From assembly GCF_000369525.1 (NCBI RefSeq), contig NZ_KB850076.1:172844-236843 (forward strand): DNA of 64,000 nucleotides, in the 5' to 3' direction. The notes under the pieces are model-generated. The model saw nothing but the letters and a program-made list of their open reading frames with translations. It was not told where the DNA came from and did not search any database. This document shows positions 7,363 to 15,930 of the stretch, piece after piece (positions within the stretch are counted from its first letter, which is position 1; every line of letters begins with the position of its first letter). A program made the translations under genes and the position numbers. The DNA comes from Acinetobacter higginsii. Its GTDB lineage: Bacteria > Pseudomonadota > Gammaproteobacteria > Pseudomonadales > Moraxellaceae.

Positions 7363-8556
7363 CTAGGAGGTGAGCATATTGTTTTTCTTCGTCAAAAGAT
7401 GGTCGAAGAAACTAAACAACATACAGGCAAAGACCAGACTGATTCCAGCCAAACAGGTCATGCTCCAGCCGCCGTGATTCCATGCAAAAATGCCGAGTGC
7501 CGAACCACAGGCTCCACCAGTAAAGTAGGCAGTCATATAAATGGCATTGATACGGGATTTTGCATCAGGACGTAATCGGAAAATCACACTCTGATTGCTG
7601 GTATGCACTAAGGCCAATGCCAACTGAATCAATGCAAAGCCGAGGATATAACTGAGTAACACGGTTTGCCCAAAATAGAAGCAGATCCAACTCAAGATAA
7701 ATAAAGCACAACCCATCCAAGTTAATTGGCTGGTATAGCCTTGATCTGCATATTTACCGATATATTGCGTAGAGAGCGCACCAAAGATCCCGACCAAAGG
7801 CACCATACCAATCAACAGATCTTGCAGATGGTGTGCCGAGGTCAACAGTAGTGCAATGGTTGAATATAGAATACTGACTGCAGCGAAAGCAAAACCGCCT
7901 GCAAGCGCACGTAAGACTAAGCGTTTCTCTTGCTTGAGTAATTGCGCCATGGAAACAAAGACTTGCCCATAATTCATTTTCATGCGCATGGCATAAGGTA
8001 AGCGGCTTTTCAGTGCATAGGCCAAGATCAGCATCAGTATGCCACTGACCACATAAATCACTTTCCAGTGGAATAAATTCGAAAATAAACCTGCCAGACT
8101 GGTTGAAAGTAAAATACCGACTAGCAATCCACTCATCAAGAAGCCAATCACTTCACCTGTTTTTTCTGGTTTTACGGTCATGGTTGCAAGCGGAATCAAT
8201 ACCTGTGCAGCAACTGAGAATAGTCCAGCCATGACCGTACCGAGCCAAAGCATCGGTAAGTTGACCGAGAAAGCACTGATGAATAAGCCCACAGCACAAA
8301 ATACCATGAGTAAAGGAATGAATTTGGTTTTGTTCACCACATCGCCCATTGGGACAATAAACAGCAGGCCCAATGCATAAGAGACTTGAGCAAAGGTTAC
8401 CGTGAGCGCTGCTTGACCTTCGGTCACTGCAAAATACTGCTGAATCGAGTGAATTAAAGGCTGACTATAATAGTTGGCACCCGCACACAAACCACATGCT
8501 GCAGCCATAAACCAAAGTAAGGTTTTATTTTGACTAATATCTTGAGGGGCAGACAT
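7363..8556 (-). CDS. MFS exporter, sugar/drug efflux-like
   Basis: This 397-residue inner-membrane protein has twelve hydrophobic segments. MAAACGLCAGANYYSQPLI in helix 1 and the conserved loop PMGDVVNKTKFIPLL between helices 2 and 3 place it among the MFS drug/solute exporters of the YnfM/NepI kind; substrate unknown. I start it at the ATG at 8556 because a purine-rich ribosome site precedes it; the longer frame from 8607 would run into the RidA gene. It lies 19 bases downstream of that gene on the same strand, so the two are probably cotranscribed. Confidence 0.82.
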   Translation of the reverse strand: MSAPQDISQNKTLLWFMAAACGLCAGANYYSQPLIHSIQQYFAVTEGQAALTVTFAQVSYALGLLFIVPMGDVVNKTKFIPLLMVFCAVGLFISAFSVNLPMLWLGTVMAGLFSVAAQVLIPLATMTVKPEKTGEVIGFLMSGLLVGILLSTSLAGLFSNLFHWKVIYVVSGILMLILAYALKSRLPYAMRMKMNYGQVFVSMAQLLKQEKRLVLRALAGGFAFAAVSILYSTIALLLTSAHHLQDLLIGMVPLVGIFGALSTQYIGKYADQGYTSQLTWMGCALFILSWICFYFGQTVLLSYILGFALIQLALALVHTSNQSVIFRLRPDAKSRINAIYMTAYFTGGACGSALGIFAWNHGGWSMTCLAGISLVFACMLFSFFDHLLTKKNNMLTS

Positions 8557-8575
8557 AATTTTCTCTATTACTGGT

Positions 8576-8983
8576 TTATGCGGTATAAGCGGTTGCTTCA
8601 ACTTCAATTTGCATCTCTGTTAATGCCAAGTGTGATACAGGAATAAGGGTGCAGACAGGAAAGGCATGCTGCGGCCATAAGTGTTGTATGGTTTTAGCCA
8701 AGATTTGAAGTTTCTCCGCATTGTGATCAACCACGAGCATACGTAAAACGGCAATATCTGATAGTTGTGCTTGTGCTGAAGTTAAAGCGTGTTGGATATT
8801 ATAGAAGACTTGTTGTACCTGTTGGTCAAAATCTTTAGAGAGCTCACCATTTTTATTTTCACCACCCTGACCTGCAATATGAATAGTACGCATATTGGGT
8901 GGAACAATGCTCACATGACTATAGCCATTACTGCGTGGATCATAAAGTTCACTGGGATTGATCATTTTAAATGTCGATTTCAT
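8576..8983 (-). CDS. RidA/YjgF-family protein
   Basis: This 135-residue protein has the RidA (YjgF/YER057c/UK114) fold: IHIAGQGG near residues 34-41, a central helix DFDQQVQQVFYNIQHAL, and a C-terminal LTEMQIEVEATAYT. Characterised RidA proteins hydrolyse reactive enamines/imines made by PLP enzymes. In that family a conserved Arg near residue 105 binds the carboxylate; here the equivalent stretch reads FPVCTLIPVSHLA with no Arg, so it may belong to a non-deaminase subgroup. A second ATG at 8965 could be the start. It is probably cotranscribed with the MFS gene that follows. Confidence 0.85.
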   Translation of the reverse strand: MKSTFKMINPSELYDPRSNGYSHVSIVPPNMRTIHIAGQGGENKNGELSKDFDQQVQQVFYNIQHALTSAQAQLSDIAVLRMLVVDHNAEKLQILAKTIQHLWPQHAFPVCTLIPVSHLALTEMQIEVEATAYTA

Positions 8984-9848
8984 CGTGACACATCATATGG
9001 AAGATGGAGATGACTCAGTATCAAAGCTCAATCTAACTTGAGGTCAAGAATATTTTGAGCCTAAAGCCAGCAAAAGTCCGAATAAATGAGTGATTTCTCA
9101 GTATTTTGGTTTTTAAAAAATTAAATTGAAGAGACGGATTGAGTGGGTGTTTAATATTTGCACCAATATTGTGCAATAAAGCAGCTTTTGCTAGACAAAA
9201 CCATACAAATATCACTTGAAAAAATGCCTATTTAAGTTTTTTCCATTCTTTTAAATTTTTCTGAGCAACTAACTTCATCTAATTCAGATTTACTGATAAG
9301 CAAAAATCGTCTTTCATTCTCACTCTTTGATGGCTTGTTATAAATTGTTAGTTCAAACTCGCCGAAAAGACCAATAAAAGTTCAGACAAGCCAATCCCTC
9401 GCCACAACTGCATGATTATGATGCCGATTCAGCCAATACATCGGTAGAGCGTCAAAGAAATAACCAATGTCGATGAAAATGGATTTGGTTAAACGCTCCT
9501 GATGATCAGGATGAGAGGTAGAGATGTTGAATAGATACCGCTGTGATCGTCCAAATCAGGAAGGGCACAGTATAGAAATGAACCGATTCAGTGCGTAAGC
9601 GGTCAGATTTGTATGTGAAGAAGAGATGGACGATCTGCGTTGTTCGATCAAAAGGCAAACCTGCGGATCATACAAGCTCTAAATATAAATGTGAATCATC
9701 AGTTCAAAATATAGGTATTTATTAAATAAATATTGGGTGGAAATTTAAAAAAGTTCCATTAGAATCCAAATTTCTACAAAGAATACTCCTGGGGGAAACA
9801 TTGCTCTTGGCGATGTTTACTTAAGAAAAACTAGCTTGAGGAACGCTC
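8984..9848. other. 865-base region without an intact gene
   Basis: No intact gene is seen. Between about 9370 and 9690 the base composition rises toward that of coding DNA, while both flanks are AT-rich. On the minus strand two overlapping frames read like protein (about 9660-9520, with DRLRTESVHFYTVPFLIW; then about 9530-9394, with KSIFIDIGYFFDALPMYWLN) but are broken by stops. This looks like a decayed gene, family not recognised. The promoter of the transhydrogenase operon must lie near 9700-9840; a GAGG ribosome site sits just before 9849. Confidence 0.4.
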
Positions 9849-10976
9849 ATGCAGATCGGAATCCCAACCGAAACTGTTGCAGGTGAAAGTCGTGTAGCGG
9901 CAACACCAGAAACAGTGAAGAAGTTGATTAACGCAGGTCATAGTATTGTCATTCAACGTGGTGCTGGAGTTAAAGCAGCGTATATTGACAGTGCTTATGA
10001 ACAAGTTGGCGCAACCATTACGGACGATGCATATACAGGCAGCCAAATTATTTTGAAGGTACGTGCCCCTAAAGGTGACGAAATTCAAAAGCTTGCGGCG
10101 AATACGACTGTAATTGCAATGTTTGACCCTTACCGCAATCCAGAATTAGACCAGTTTGCAACTCAGCAAGTGTCTGCTTTTGCATTGGAATTACTGCCAC
10201 GTACGCTATCACGCGCACAAAACATGGACGTACTTTCTTCTCAAGCAAACTTGGCGGGTTATAAGTCTGTATTGTTAGCTGCGGCTGAATATCAACGTAT
10301 GTTCCCAATGTTAATGACAGCTGCAGGTACTGTAAAACCTGCACGTGTTGTGATTATGGGTGTTGGTGTTGCTGGTCTTCAGGCGATTGCGACTGCGAAA
10401 CGTTTAGGTGCGGTTGTGGAAGCAACAGACTTACGTCCGACCGCAAAAGAGCAAGTTGAATCTCTAGGCGGCAAATGGCTAGATGTGCCAATGTCCGATG
10501 AAGAAAAACAACGTGCTGCTGAAGCTGCGAAAAGCGGTTATGGTTGGCAGCCGGGTGAGCAATACATCAAAGATCAAGCTGCGATTGTAGATAAAGCTGT
10601 ATCAAATGCTGACATCGTAATCACCACTGCATTGATTCCAGGTCGTAATGCTCCGCGTTTAATTAAAGCTGAAACCGTTGCCAAAATGAAACCAGGTTCT
10701 GTCATTTTAGATATGGCTGTTGAAACTGGCGGCAACGTGGAAGGTTCTAAAGAAGGCGAAACAGTCACAACTGAAAATGGTGTGAAGATTTTGGGTATTC
10801 CAAATATTCCAGGCACAGTTGCGACTGAAGCATCTGCACTGTATGCACGTAACGTTTTTAACTTCCTTGAGACATTATTCGACAAAGACAAAGCCTTTGC
10901 GATCAATCAAGAAGATGAAATCCAAAAAGCGTTACTCGTGACTCATGGCGGTCAAGTACTGCTCAAGCGCGGTTAA
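9849..10976 (+). CDS. pntA: NAD(P) transhydrogenase subunit alpha part 1 (PntAA)
   Basis: This is the NAD(H)-binding domain I of the proton-translocating transhydrogenase, which makes NADPH from NADH using the proton gradient. The 375-residue protein starts MQIGIPTETVAGESRVAATPE, has the QDxL-like region around LSSQANLAGY, the Rossmann loop MGVGVAGLQAIATAKRLGA, and the mobile loop near GYGWQPGEQ. It lacks the membrane helices that E. coli PntA carries at its C-terminus; those are encoded by the next gene, the three-gene arrangement known from Rhodospirillum and Pseudomonas. Confidence 0.96.
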   Translation: MQIGIPTETVAGESRVAATPETVKKLINAGHSIVIQRGAGVKAAYIDSAYEQVGATITDDAYTGSQIILKVRAPKGDEIQKLAANTTVIAMFDPYRNPELDQFATQQVSAFALELLPRTLSRAQNMDVLSSQANLAGYKSVLLAAAEYQRMFPMLMTAAGTVKPARVVIMGVGVAGLQAIATAKRLGAVVEATDLRPTAKEQVESLGGKWLDVPMSDEEKQRAAEAAKSGYGWQPGEQYIKDQAAIVDKAVSNADIVITTALIPGRNAPRLIKAETVAKMKPGSVILDMAVETGGNVEGSKEGETVTTENGVKILGIPNIPGTVATEASALYARNVFNFLETLFDKDKAFAINQEDEIQKALLVTHGGQVLLKRG

Positions 10977-10987
10977 GGAGAGTTCTC

Positions 10988-11311
10988 ATGGTTGAAACGA
11001 TTACAATTTTCGTCCTTGCCATCTTCGTTGGTTATTACGTGGTGTGGGGGGTAACGCCTGCGTTACATACACCATTAATGGCGGTAACCAATGCGTTGTC
11101 TTCCATTATTGTGGTTGGCGCGATGATCCAAACAGTGGGTATGCCTGCGATTGGTGTAGATGCTAACGTTGCATTCCAAAGTGTAAACGTGGTGAGTATC
11201 CTTGGTGCGATTGCTGTGTTCTTGGCAAGTATCAACATCTTCGGTGGCTTTGCTGTAACTGCTCGTATGCTTGAAATGTTCAAGCCGAAGCAAAAGAAAA
11301 AAGAGGGCTAA
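10988..11311 (+). CDS. NAD(P) transhydrogenase subunit alpha part 2 (PntAB)
   Basis: This 107-residue membrane protein supplies the first helices of the proton channel (domain II). Three to four hydrophobic segments are visible: the N-terminal FVLAIFVGYYVVWGVTP, then a segment around SSIIVVGAMIQTVG, then VSILGAIAVFLASINIFGGF. The tail MFKPKQKKKEG is basic and cytoplasmic. It lies 11 bases after pntAA and three bases before pntB, which together encode the full enzyme. Confidence 0.95.
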   Translation: MVETITIFVLAIFVGYYVVWGVTPALHTPLMAVTNALSSIIVVGAMIQTVGMPAIGVDANVAFQSVNVVSILGAIAVFLASINIFGGFAVTARMLEMFKPKQKKKEG

Positions 11312-11314
11312 GCA

Positions 11315-12769
11315 ATGGAATTCATTCGAGACTATGCGGATTGGTTCTACCTGATTGGTGCTGTCCTCTTTATCTTAACTTTACGTGGCTTGTCTGGTCC
11401 TAAGACTGCAATTGCAGGTAATCGCTACGGTATGATCGCAATGGCGATTGCAGTAGTAACGACCTTCTTTGTTGCTGAACATCCTGTTGTTTGGATGATC
11501 GGTGGTGCAATGGTATTGGGTGCTGTAGTTGGTATCGCACGTGCGAAAACAGTGCCAATGACACAAATGCCTGAGACGGTTGCGTTGATGCACTCTCTTG
11601 TCGGTTTGGCTGCGGTATTGATTGCAATTGCGGCGATTCTGCACAACAACCAACTTACTGCATTATTTGAACAAAACGAGGCGGCATTGACGGCTGCTGG
11701 TGTTCAACATGCACATATGAGTTCAGTTCATTTATTTGAATTGTTTGTTGGCTGCTTCGTTGGTGCGATCACATTTACTGCATCTGTATTTGCTTACGGT
11801 AAATTGGCTGCGAAGAAATGGGCAAAAACAATTTCTGGTGCATGGGTTAAACCAGTTCAAGCAACCATCTTTATTGCGATGCTTGCATGTGGTTTCTACT
11901 TCTTCACTACGGGTAACATGACTGCATTCTGGGCAATGACAGCACTTGCACTTGCATTTGGCTGGGTATGGATTGCACCAGTCGGTGGTGGTGATATGCC
12001 AGTTGTGGTGTCACTTTTGAACTCATTCTCTGGTTGGGCTGCAGCAGGTATTGGTTTCACACTTGAAAACAATATGTTGATCGTTGCTGGTTCGCTTGTA
12101 GGTTCATCTGGTGCGATTCTTTCTTACATCATGTGTAAGGCGATGAACCGTTCAATCATCAATGTTTTGTTTGGTGGTGCAATGGGCGGTGCAGCAGTCG
12201 CATCAGCAGATAAAGGCGAGCAAGTTCAACGTAACCACCGTTCTGGTTCAGCAGATGACGCCGGCTTCCTGATGTCAAATGCAGACAGCGTTGTGATTGT
12301 ACCGGGTTATGGTATGGCGCAAGGTCGTGCACAGAATGCAGTGAAAGAATTGTGTGAAATCTTGAAAGAGCAGGGCGTAAAAGTTCGCTTCGCGATTCAC
12401 CCAGTTGCTGGTCGTATGCCTGGTCACATGAACGTCTTACTCGCTGAAGCAGATGTTGCTTATGAAGACATCTTGGAAATGGATGAGATCAACTCAGATT
12501 TCCCTGCAACAGATGTAGTACTTGTCATTGGTGCAAACGACGTTGTGAACCCTGCGGCGAAAGACGATCCGACTTCACCGATTTATGGTATGCCGATTCT
12601 TGAAGCGCATAAAGCACGTACCATTATGGTGATCAAGCGCTCTATGGCGACGGGTTATGCTGGCTTAGACAATGACTTGTTCTACAATGAAAAAACCATG
12701 ATGATCTTTGGTGATGCCAAGAAAGTTGTAGAAGACATGACCAAAGCAATCAATGGTGGTGGTCACTAA
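11315..12769 (+). CDS. pntB: NAD(P) transhydrogenase subunit beta
   Basis: This 484-residue inner-membrane protein completes the transhydrogenase. Eight or nine hydrophobic segments (residues about 8-270) make the rest of the proton path. They are followed by the soluble NADP(H)-binding domain III, with VPGYGMAQGRAQNAV, the HPVAGRMPGHMNVLLAEA loop, IGANDVVNPAAKDDP and VIKRSMATGYAGLDN. The stop is followed by a clear terminator. Its last eight codons, stop and terminator recur almost unchanged 825 bases downstream. Confidence 0.96.
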   Translation: MEFIRDYADWFYLIGAVLFILTLRGLSGPKTAIAGNRYGMIAMAIAVVTTFFVAEHPVVWMIGGAMVLGAVVGIARAKTVPMTQMPETVALMHSLVGLAAVLIAIAAILHNNQLTALFEQNEAALTAAGVQHAHMSSVHLFELFVGCFVGAITFTASVFAYGKLAAKKWAKTISGAWVKPVQATIFIAMLACGFYFFTTGNMTAFWAMTALALAFGWVWIAPVGGGDMPVVVSLLNSFSGWAAAGIGFTLENNMLIVAGSLVGSSGAILSYIMCKAMNRSIINVLFGGAMGGAAVASADKGEQVQRNHRSGSADDAGFLMSNADSVVIVPGYGMAQGRAQNAVKELCEILKEQGVKVRFAIHPVAGRMPGHMNVLLAEADVAYEDILEMDEINSDFPATDVVLVIGANDVVNPAAKDDPTSPIYGMPILEAHKARTIMVIKRSMATGYAGLDNDLFYNEKTMMIFGDAKKVVEDMTKAINGGGH

Positions 12770-12817
12770 TCTGACCTCAATCAAGATTGTAAAAGCCACC
12801 CTCGGGTGGCTTTTTTA
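12743..12817 (+). repeat. Direct repeat copy A: pntB 3' end plus terminator
   Basis: This covers the last codons of pntB, its stop and its terminator. The same about 74 bases recur at 13568-13639 with only three or four differences (a t/c and an a/g substitution, one deleted base, a shorter T-run). The two copies flank the orphan gene at 12986-13561. Confidence 0.9.
12791..12816 (+). terminator. Rho-independent terminator of the pnt operon
   Basis: AAAAGCCACCC pairs with GGGTGGCTTTT around a tiny loop and is followed by a T-run, 21 bases after the pntB stop. Confidence 0.93.
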
Positions 12818-12985
12818 TAAAGATATTATGTTGTCGTAATGTTGAATTTATCTAAGAATAAAGTGATGCGATTACTCTGAATTGATTTAGATTAATAGGG
12901 GTAAGATTTTTATTGCTTGAAAAAATAAAAATATCTTATAGACTAAAAATACTGATAATAATGCATTCATGCATATCTTTGCATC

Positions 12986-13561
12986 ATGATTGAAGTCACA
13001 GTTCAAGAAGCACACGAAGATTATCCAATAAAAAAGATTATATTGAATGATTTAGATGTTGGTATGGAACGATCTATTTGGGTGTCTTCCAAAATTACCT
13101 GCTTAGATAAAGATAATAATTTTATCTATGAAGAAATAAGCATAATTAATCGTTTAAATCGAGTTATCACCACCTCTCTCTACGCTGGAGAAAAATATAA
13201 CTTAGTGGCTTATACTGAGCAGTATTCGGGTCAAGAAGTAAAGAATAGCGTTGGTTTCACCGTGGATTATTATATTTTAATCAATAATCAATTTGTATTG
13301 ATGGCTAGAGATGTAGATGAATATGATCTAAAGGGCGGTAGAACCAATCATTTCGACAGAAATGGAAACTTGTATTTTTATCGAATTGCTAATTTTGATC
13401 TACCTCCTCCTGAATCCCATAAAGAGTACGACAAAGACGATAAAGAGTTGGGATATTGGAATTTGCATTTTATGGAGCATGAAGATATTTATAGAACTAC
13501 AGGTAGTGTAACTCGTGAGTTAGAACAGGCTGTAATTGAAAAATATAGAATTAATGATTAA
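12986..13561 (+). CDS. Unrecognised 191-residue protein
   Basis: I do not recognise the family. The protein is soluble in appearance, acidic, with no signal peptide or membrane helix. Aromatic- and Asp-rich stretches occur in its second half (VDEYDLKGGRTNHFDRNGNLYFYR; then HKEYDKDDKELGYWNLHFMEHED). The DNA is clearly more AT-rich than pntB, suggesting a separate origin. It sits alone between two copies of the pntB tail and terminator and thus is likely a transferred cassette. Size and composition would suit an immunity-type or orphan accessory protein, but nothing in the sequence proves a function. The start ATG at 12986 lacks a strong ribosome site. Confidence 0.7.
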   Translation: MIEVTVQEAHEDYPIKKIILNDLDVGMERSIWVSSKITCLDKDNNFIYEEISIINRLNRVITTSLYAGEKYNLVAYTEQYSGQEVKNSVGFTVDYYILINNQFVLMARDVDEYDLKGGRTNHFDRNGNLYFYRIANFDLPPPESHKEYDKDDKELGYWNLHFMEHEDIYRTTGSVTRELEQAVIEKYRIND

Positions 13562-13567
13562 AATTCT

Positions 13568-13639
13568 AAAGCAATCAATGGTGGCGGTCACTAATCTGCC
13601 TCAATCAGGATTGTAAAAGCCACCCTCGGGTGGCTTTTT
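13568..13639 (+). repeat. Direct repeat copy B: second pntB tail plus terminator
   Basis: This near-identical copy of 12743-12817 begins seven bases after the stop codon of the orphan gene. It still shows the pntB-derived end codons, although no pntB reading frame leads into it. Confidence 0.9.
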
Positions 13640-13640
13640 A
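13615..13640 (+). terminator. Terminator in repeat copy B
   Basis: The same AAAAGCCACCC/GGGTGGCTTTTT hairpin as after pntB. It now terminates the orphan gene and, being symmetrical with A- and T-runs on both sides, probably also the convergent SDR gene. Confidence 0.88.
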
Positions 13641-13653
13641 TTTGGCTTATTTT

Positions 13654-14475
13654 TTAAAGAAACTTTTCGACCAGTTGCATGGATTGTTGATAGAGGTTAC
13701 GTGCCAATTGCTGATTTTTGGCATGTGAAGATTTCCAGTCAGGCATGTGTGCGCTGACATATTCTCCATTACGATTTTTCCAGTCATCGCCAATCGCCAT
13801 TCTGCTAATCAAATTTGCAGGAACAGAGGTTGGTACTAAACCTAGTTTCATCGCCGCATAGACGGGTTTAGGCAAGTCTCGATAAATATCCGAAGCGACG
13901 CCCCCTGGGTGTAACGCATTATTGGTAATTGAGCTATCTGCTAGTTGTTCTGCTAATGCATTGCTGAACAGTAAATTTGCGAGCTTGGATTGTCCATAAT
14001 AAAATAGCGGATTATAAAAACCCTCTGCGCGGAATTTGTTGGGTTTGATTGAGCCTACCCAATGTGCAATTGAAGCCAAATGGACAATACGTGCTTGTGG
14101 GGATTGTTTTAAAACGGGAAGCAATTTTTGAGTCAATAAAAAATGACCCAGATAATTGACACCAAATTGTTGCTCAAAACCATCAACAGTCAGTTGTTTG
14201 GTTTTAGCAAATAATCCCGCATTGTTGATCAGCACATCCAGATTGCCATAGCGATCTGCGATGTCATCAGCTGCTTTTCGAGTGAGTTCAAGGCTGTTGA
14301 GGTCGAGGGAGATGAGATCGACTTGCCCTTGATCGAGTGCCCGTAATTTGTTTTGTGCTTGTTGTGCTTTCTGCGGGTTTCGGCAGGCCAGAATCACGTG
14401 TTGCCCTTGTTTAACCAGCTGTTCTGCTGTGGCAAAACCAATGCCTGTATTGGCACCTGTAATCAGTATTTTCAC
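13654..14475 (-). CDS. Short-chain dehydrogenase/reductase, retinol-dehydrogenase-like
   Basis: This 273-residue NAD(P)-dependent oxidoreductase has the N-terminal loop GANTGIGFA, the NNAG motif (residues about 87-90), the catalytic Ser in HLASIAH, and the pair YYGQSK. The basic residue in ACRNP after the second strand suggests preference for NADP(H). It resembles the retinol-dehydrogenase/WW-domain oxidoreductase-like branch of classical SDRs; the substrate is unknown. It stands alone, convergent with the orphan gene and separated from the next upstream gene by 180 bases. Confidence 0.88.
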   Translation of the reverse strand: MKILITGANTGIGFATAEQLVKQGQHVILACRNPQKAQQAQNKLRALDQGQVDLISLDLNSLELTRKAADDIADRYGNLDVLINNAGLFAKTKQLTVDGFEQQFGVNYLGHFLLTQKLLPVLKQSPQARIVHLASIAHWVGSIKPNKFRAEGFYNPLFYYGQSKLANLLFSNALAEQLADSSITNNALHPGGVASDIYRDLPKPVYAAMKLGLVPTSVPANLISRMAIGDDWKNRNGEYVSAHMPDWKSSHAKNQQLARNLYQQSMQLVEKFL

Positions 14476-14655
14476 TTCCTGTACTCCAGTTATGCTATTT
14501 ATTGGTGGGATTGCAAGAATTTGTATAGTGCTTCAATTTTGACAATTTGTCATGTCAAATTTAAAGGTGGGAGATGATTGGTATTTGCTAGTCCTTAGAT
14601 AGCAAAGATGTTGTTTTTGGGGATTATGTTTTTTGATGGGTTTCAGAATTGAACG

Positions 14656-15276
14656 TTAGTCGAAATAAGTATTTTCGGGTAATTCTTGTAGTAACTCAAA
14701 AAAATGATGGATTTGTGCTTCTGTGACACGTGCTGTCGAAATCGGTGGTAATTCATCCTTAGCAAAGAAACCCACCTCAGAGGTTTCGATGCTTGGTTTG
14801 AGTTCGCCACCAATCAGTTCACACCAAAAAAAGGCTTTATATACGTGCAAGAACATGGCGGGGTGAGGGTGCTTTCTACGATCTGTGAGTGCGAGGAGTC
14901 TAACTGCCTTCACCTCTAACCCAGTTTCTTCAAGGACTTCTTTTTCAGCATTTTCGGCAGCGGAATATCCAACGTCTGCCCAGCCTCCTGGAATAGACCA
15001 TAAGCCGTCCTGTGTCTCTTTGGCTAATAGCAGTTTATTGTCCTTAAAGACAATAGCGCGCACATCGATTTTGGGTGTTGCATAGCCAATATCTTGTAGT
15101 ACGTTTGGGATAAAATGAGAGGTATCAATTTCTTTTAATTCAATCAGGGTACGGACGTGATCAAGTAGTTGTTCATAACGCTCTTTATCGTACACATCTT
15201 TGCTGTAGTACAAACCTGATTGCGCGAGTCCTGTAATCTTATTGAGTGTTTCAATCCATTCACTTGAATCTTTCAT
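14656..15276 (-). CDS. NUDIX hydrolase with N-terminal helical domain
   Basis: This 206-residue protein has a helical N-terminal region (1-60) of the kind that precedes the NUDIX domain in YjhB-like proteins, then the NUDIX fold. The NUDIX box reads GGWADVGYSAAENAEKEVLEETG: the catalytic EVLEE core is intact, but the first Glu of the classical box is Tyr and the Arg is Lys, a variation I believe is typical of this subgroup. It probably hydrolyses a nucleoside diphosphate derivative; the substrate is unknown. It is a single gene followed downstream by the SDR gene after a gap. Confidence 0.88.
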   Translation of the reverse strand: MKDSSEWIETLNKITGLAQSGLYYSKDVYDKERYEQLLDHVRTLIELKEIDTSHFIPNVLQDIGYATPKIDVRAIVFKDNKLLLAKETQDGLWSIPGGWADVGYSAAENAEKEVLEETGLEVKAVRLLALTDRRKHPHPAMFLHVYKAFFWCELIGGELKPSIETSEVGFFAKDELPPISTARVTEAQIHHFFELLQELPENTYFD

Positions 15277-15412
15277 CTTATTTTAGCTGTGATTAAGCAG
15301 AGGATTTAATACTAGCATTGCTATTAAATTTTACAACGAGCAACAGGGGTAAGGATTGAGTCGGCTTATGCTTGCTTGTGTTTAGATCTCTTTTGATTGA
15401 TGTATGTCGTAT

Positions 15413-15443
15413 AAAAAAAGCGACCGATTCGGTCGCTTTTTTT
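15413..15443. terminator. Bidirectional terminator downstream of rsfS
   Basis: AAAAAAAGCGACCG (15413-15426) pairs perfectly with CGGTCGCTTTTTTT around ATT. It lies just beyond the rsfS stop on the minus strand. Confidence 0.9.
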
Positions 15444-15450
15444 GAGAGCT

Positions 15451-15849
15451 TTACGCTACAGATTCGGGTGCACGCCATAAGCTTTCTAAGTCATAGAACT
15501 TACGCGCGGTTGGTAACATCACATGTACCACAACAAAACCGAGGTCGATTAAGATCCACTCAGCATCGCGTTCACCTTCGACACCGATTGGGCGGAAACC
15601 TGCTTTACGTGCTTCATCAGCAACATTGTCTGCAAGGGCTTTAACATGACGAGTCGATGTACCGCTTGCAATCACAATTGCATCGGCAACATTACTGATC
15701 GTACTTACGTCAAGTTCAAGAATATCTTTGGCTTTTACATCAGTGAGAGCTTCATGTACAACGTTTAGGCACGCTTGTACATCTTTGTTCGCTGTTTTGA
15801 TTTTTAGGTCGTGAGAATTAGAAGCGCTGGGCGATGGTTCTAAATTCAT
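15451..15849 (-). CDS. rsfS: Ribosome silencing factor RsfS
   Basis: RsfS binds ribosomal protein L14 and blocks joining of the 50S and 30S subunits in starved cells. The 132-residue protein shows the family core: VVHEALTDVKAKDILELDV, the SNVADAIVIASGTSTRHVKALAD block, the GVEGERDAEWILIDLG motif and VVHVMLPTARKFYDLESLW. I start at the ATG at 15849, which follows a purine-rich stretch; in-frame ATG/TTG starts at 15879 and 15885 are possible. It is preceded on this strand by the hydroxypyruvate isomerase gene, with a gap of about 80 bases. Confidence 0.95.
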   Translation of the reverse strand: MNLEPSPSASNSHDLKIKTANKDVQACLNVVHEALTDVKAKDILELDVSTISNVADAIVIASGTSTRHVKALADNVADEARKAGFRPIGVEGERDAEWILIDLGFVVVHVMLPTARKFYDLESLWRAPESVA

Positions 15850-15930
15850 AGAGGGTATATTTTCCTGACAATTGCTCATTGTCAAATATACCGTTTTTCT
15901 CTAAAAAGTTCAAATTTTAGCAGTAACAGT

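Noticed and set aside
15372..15644. Plus-strand frame across the rsfS end
   Set aside because: It crosses a perfect terminator and lies opposite rsfS, and has no ribosome site.
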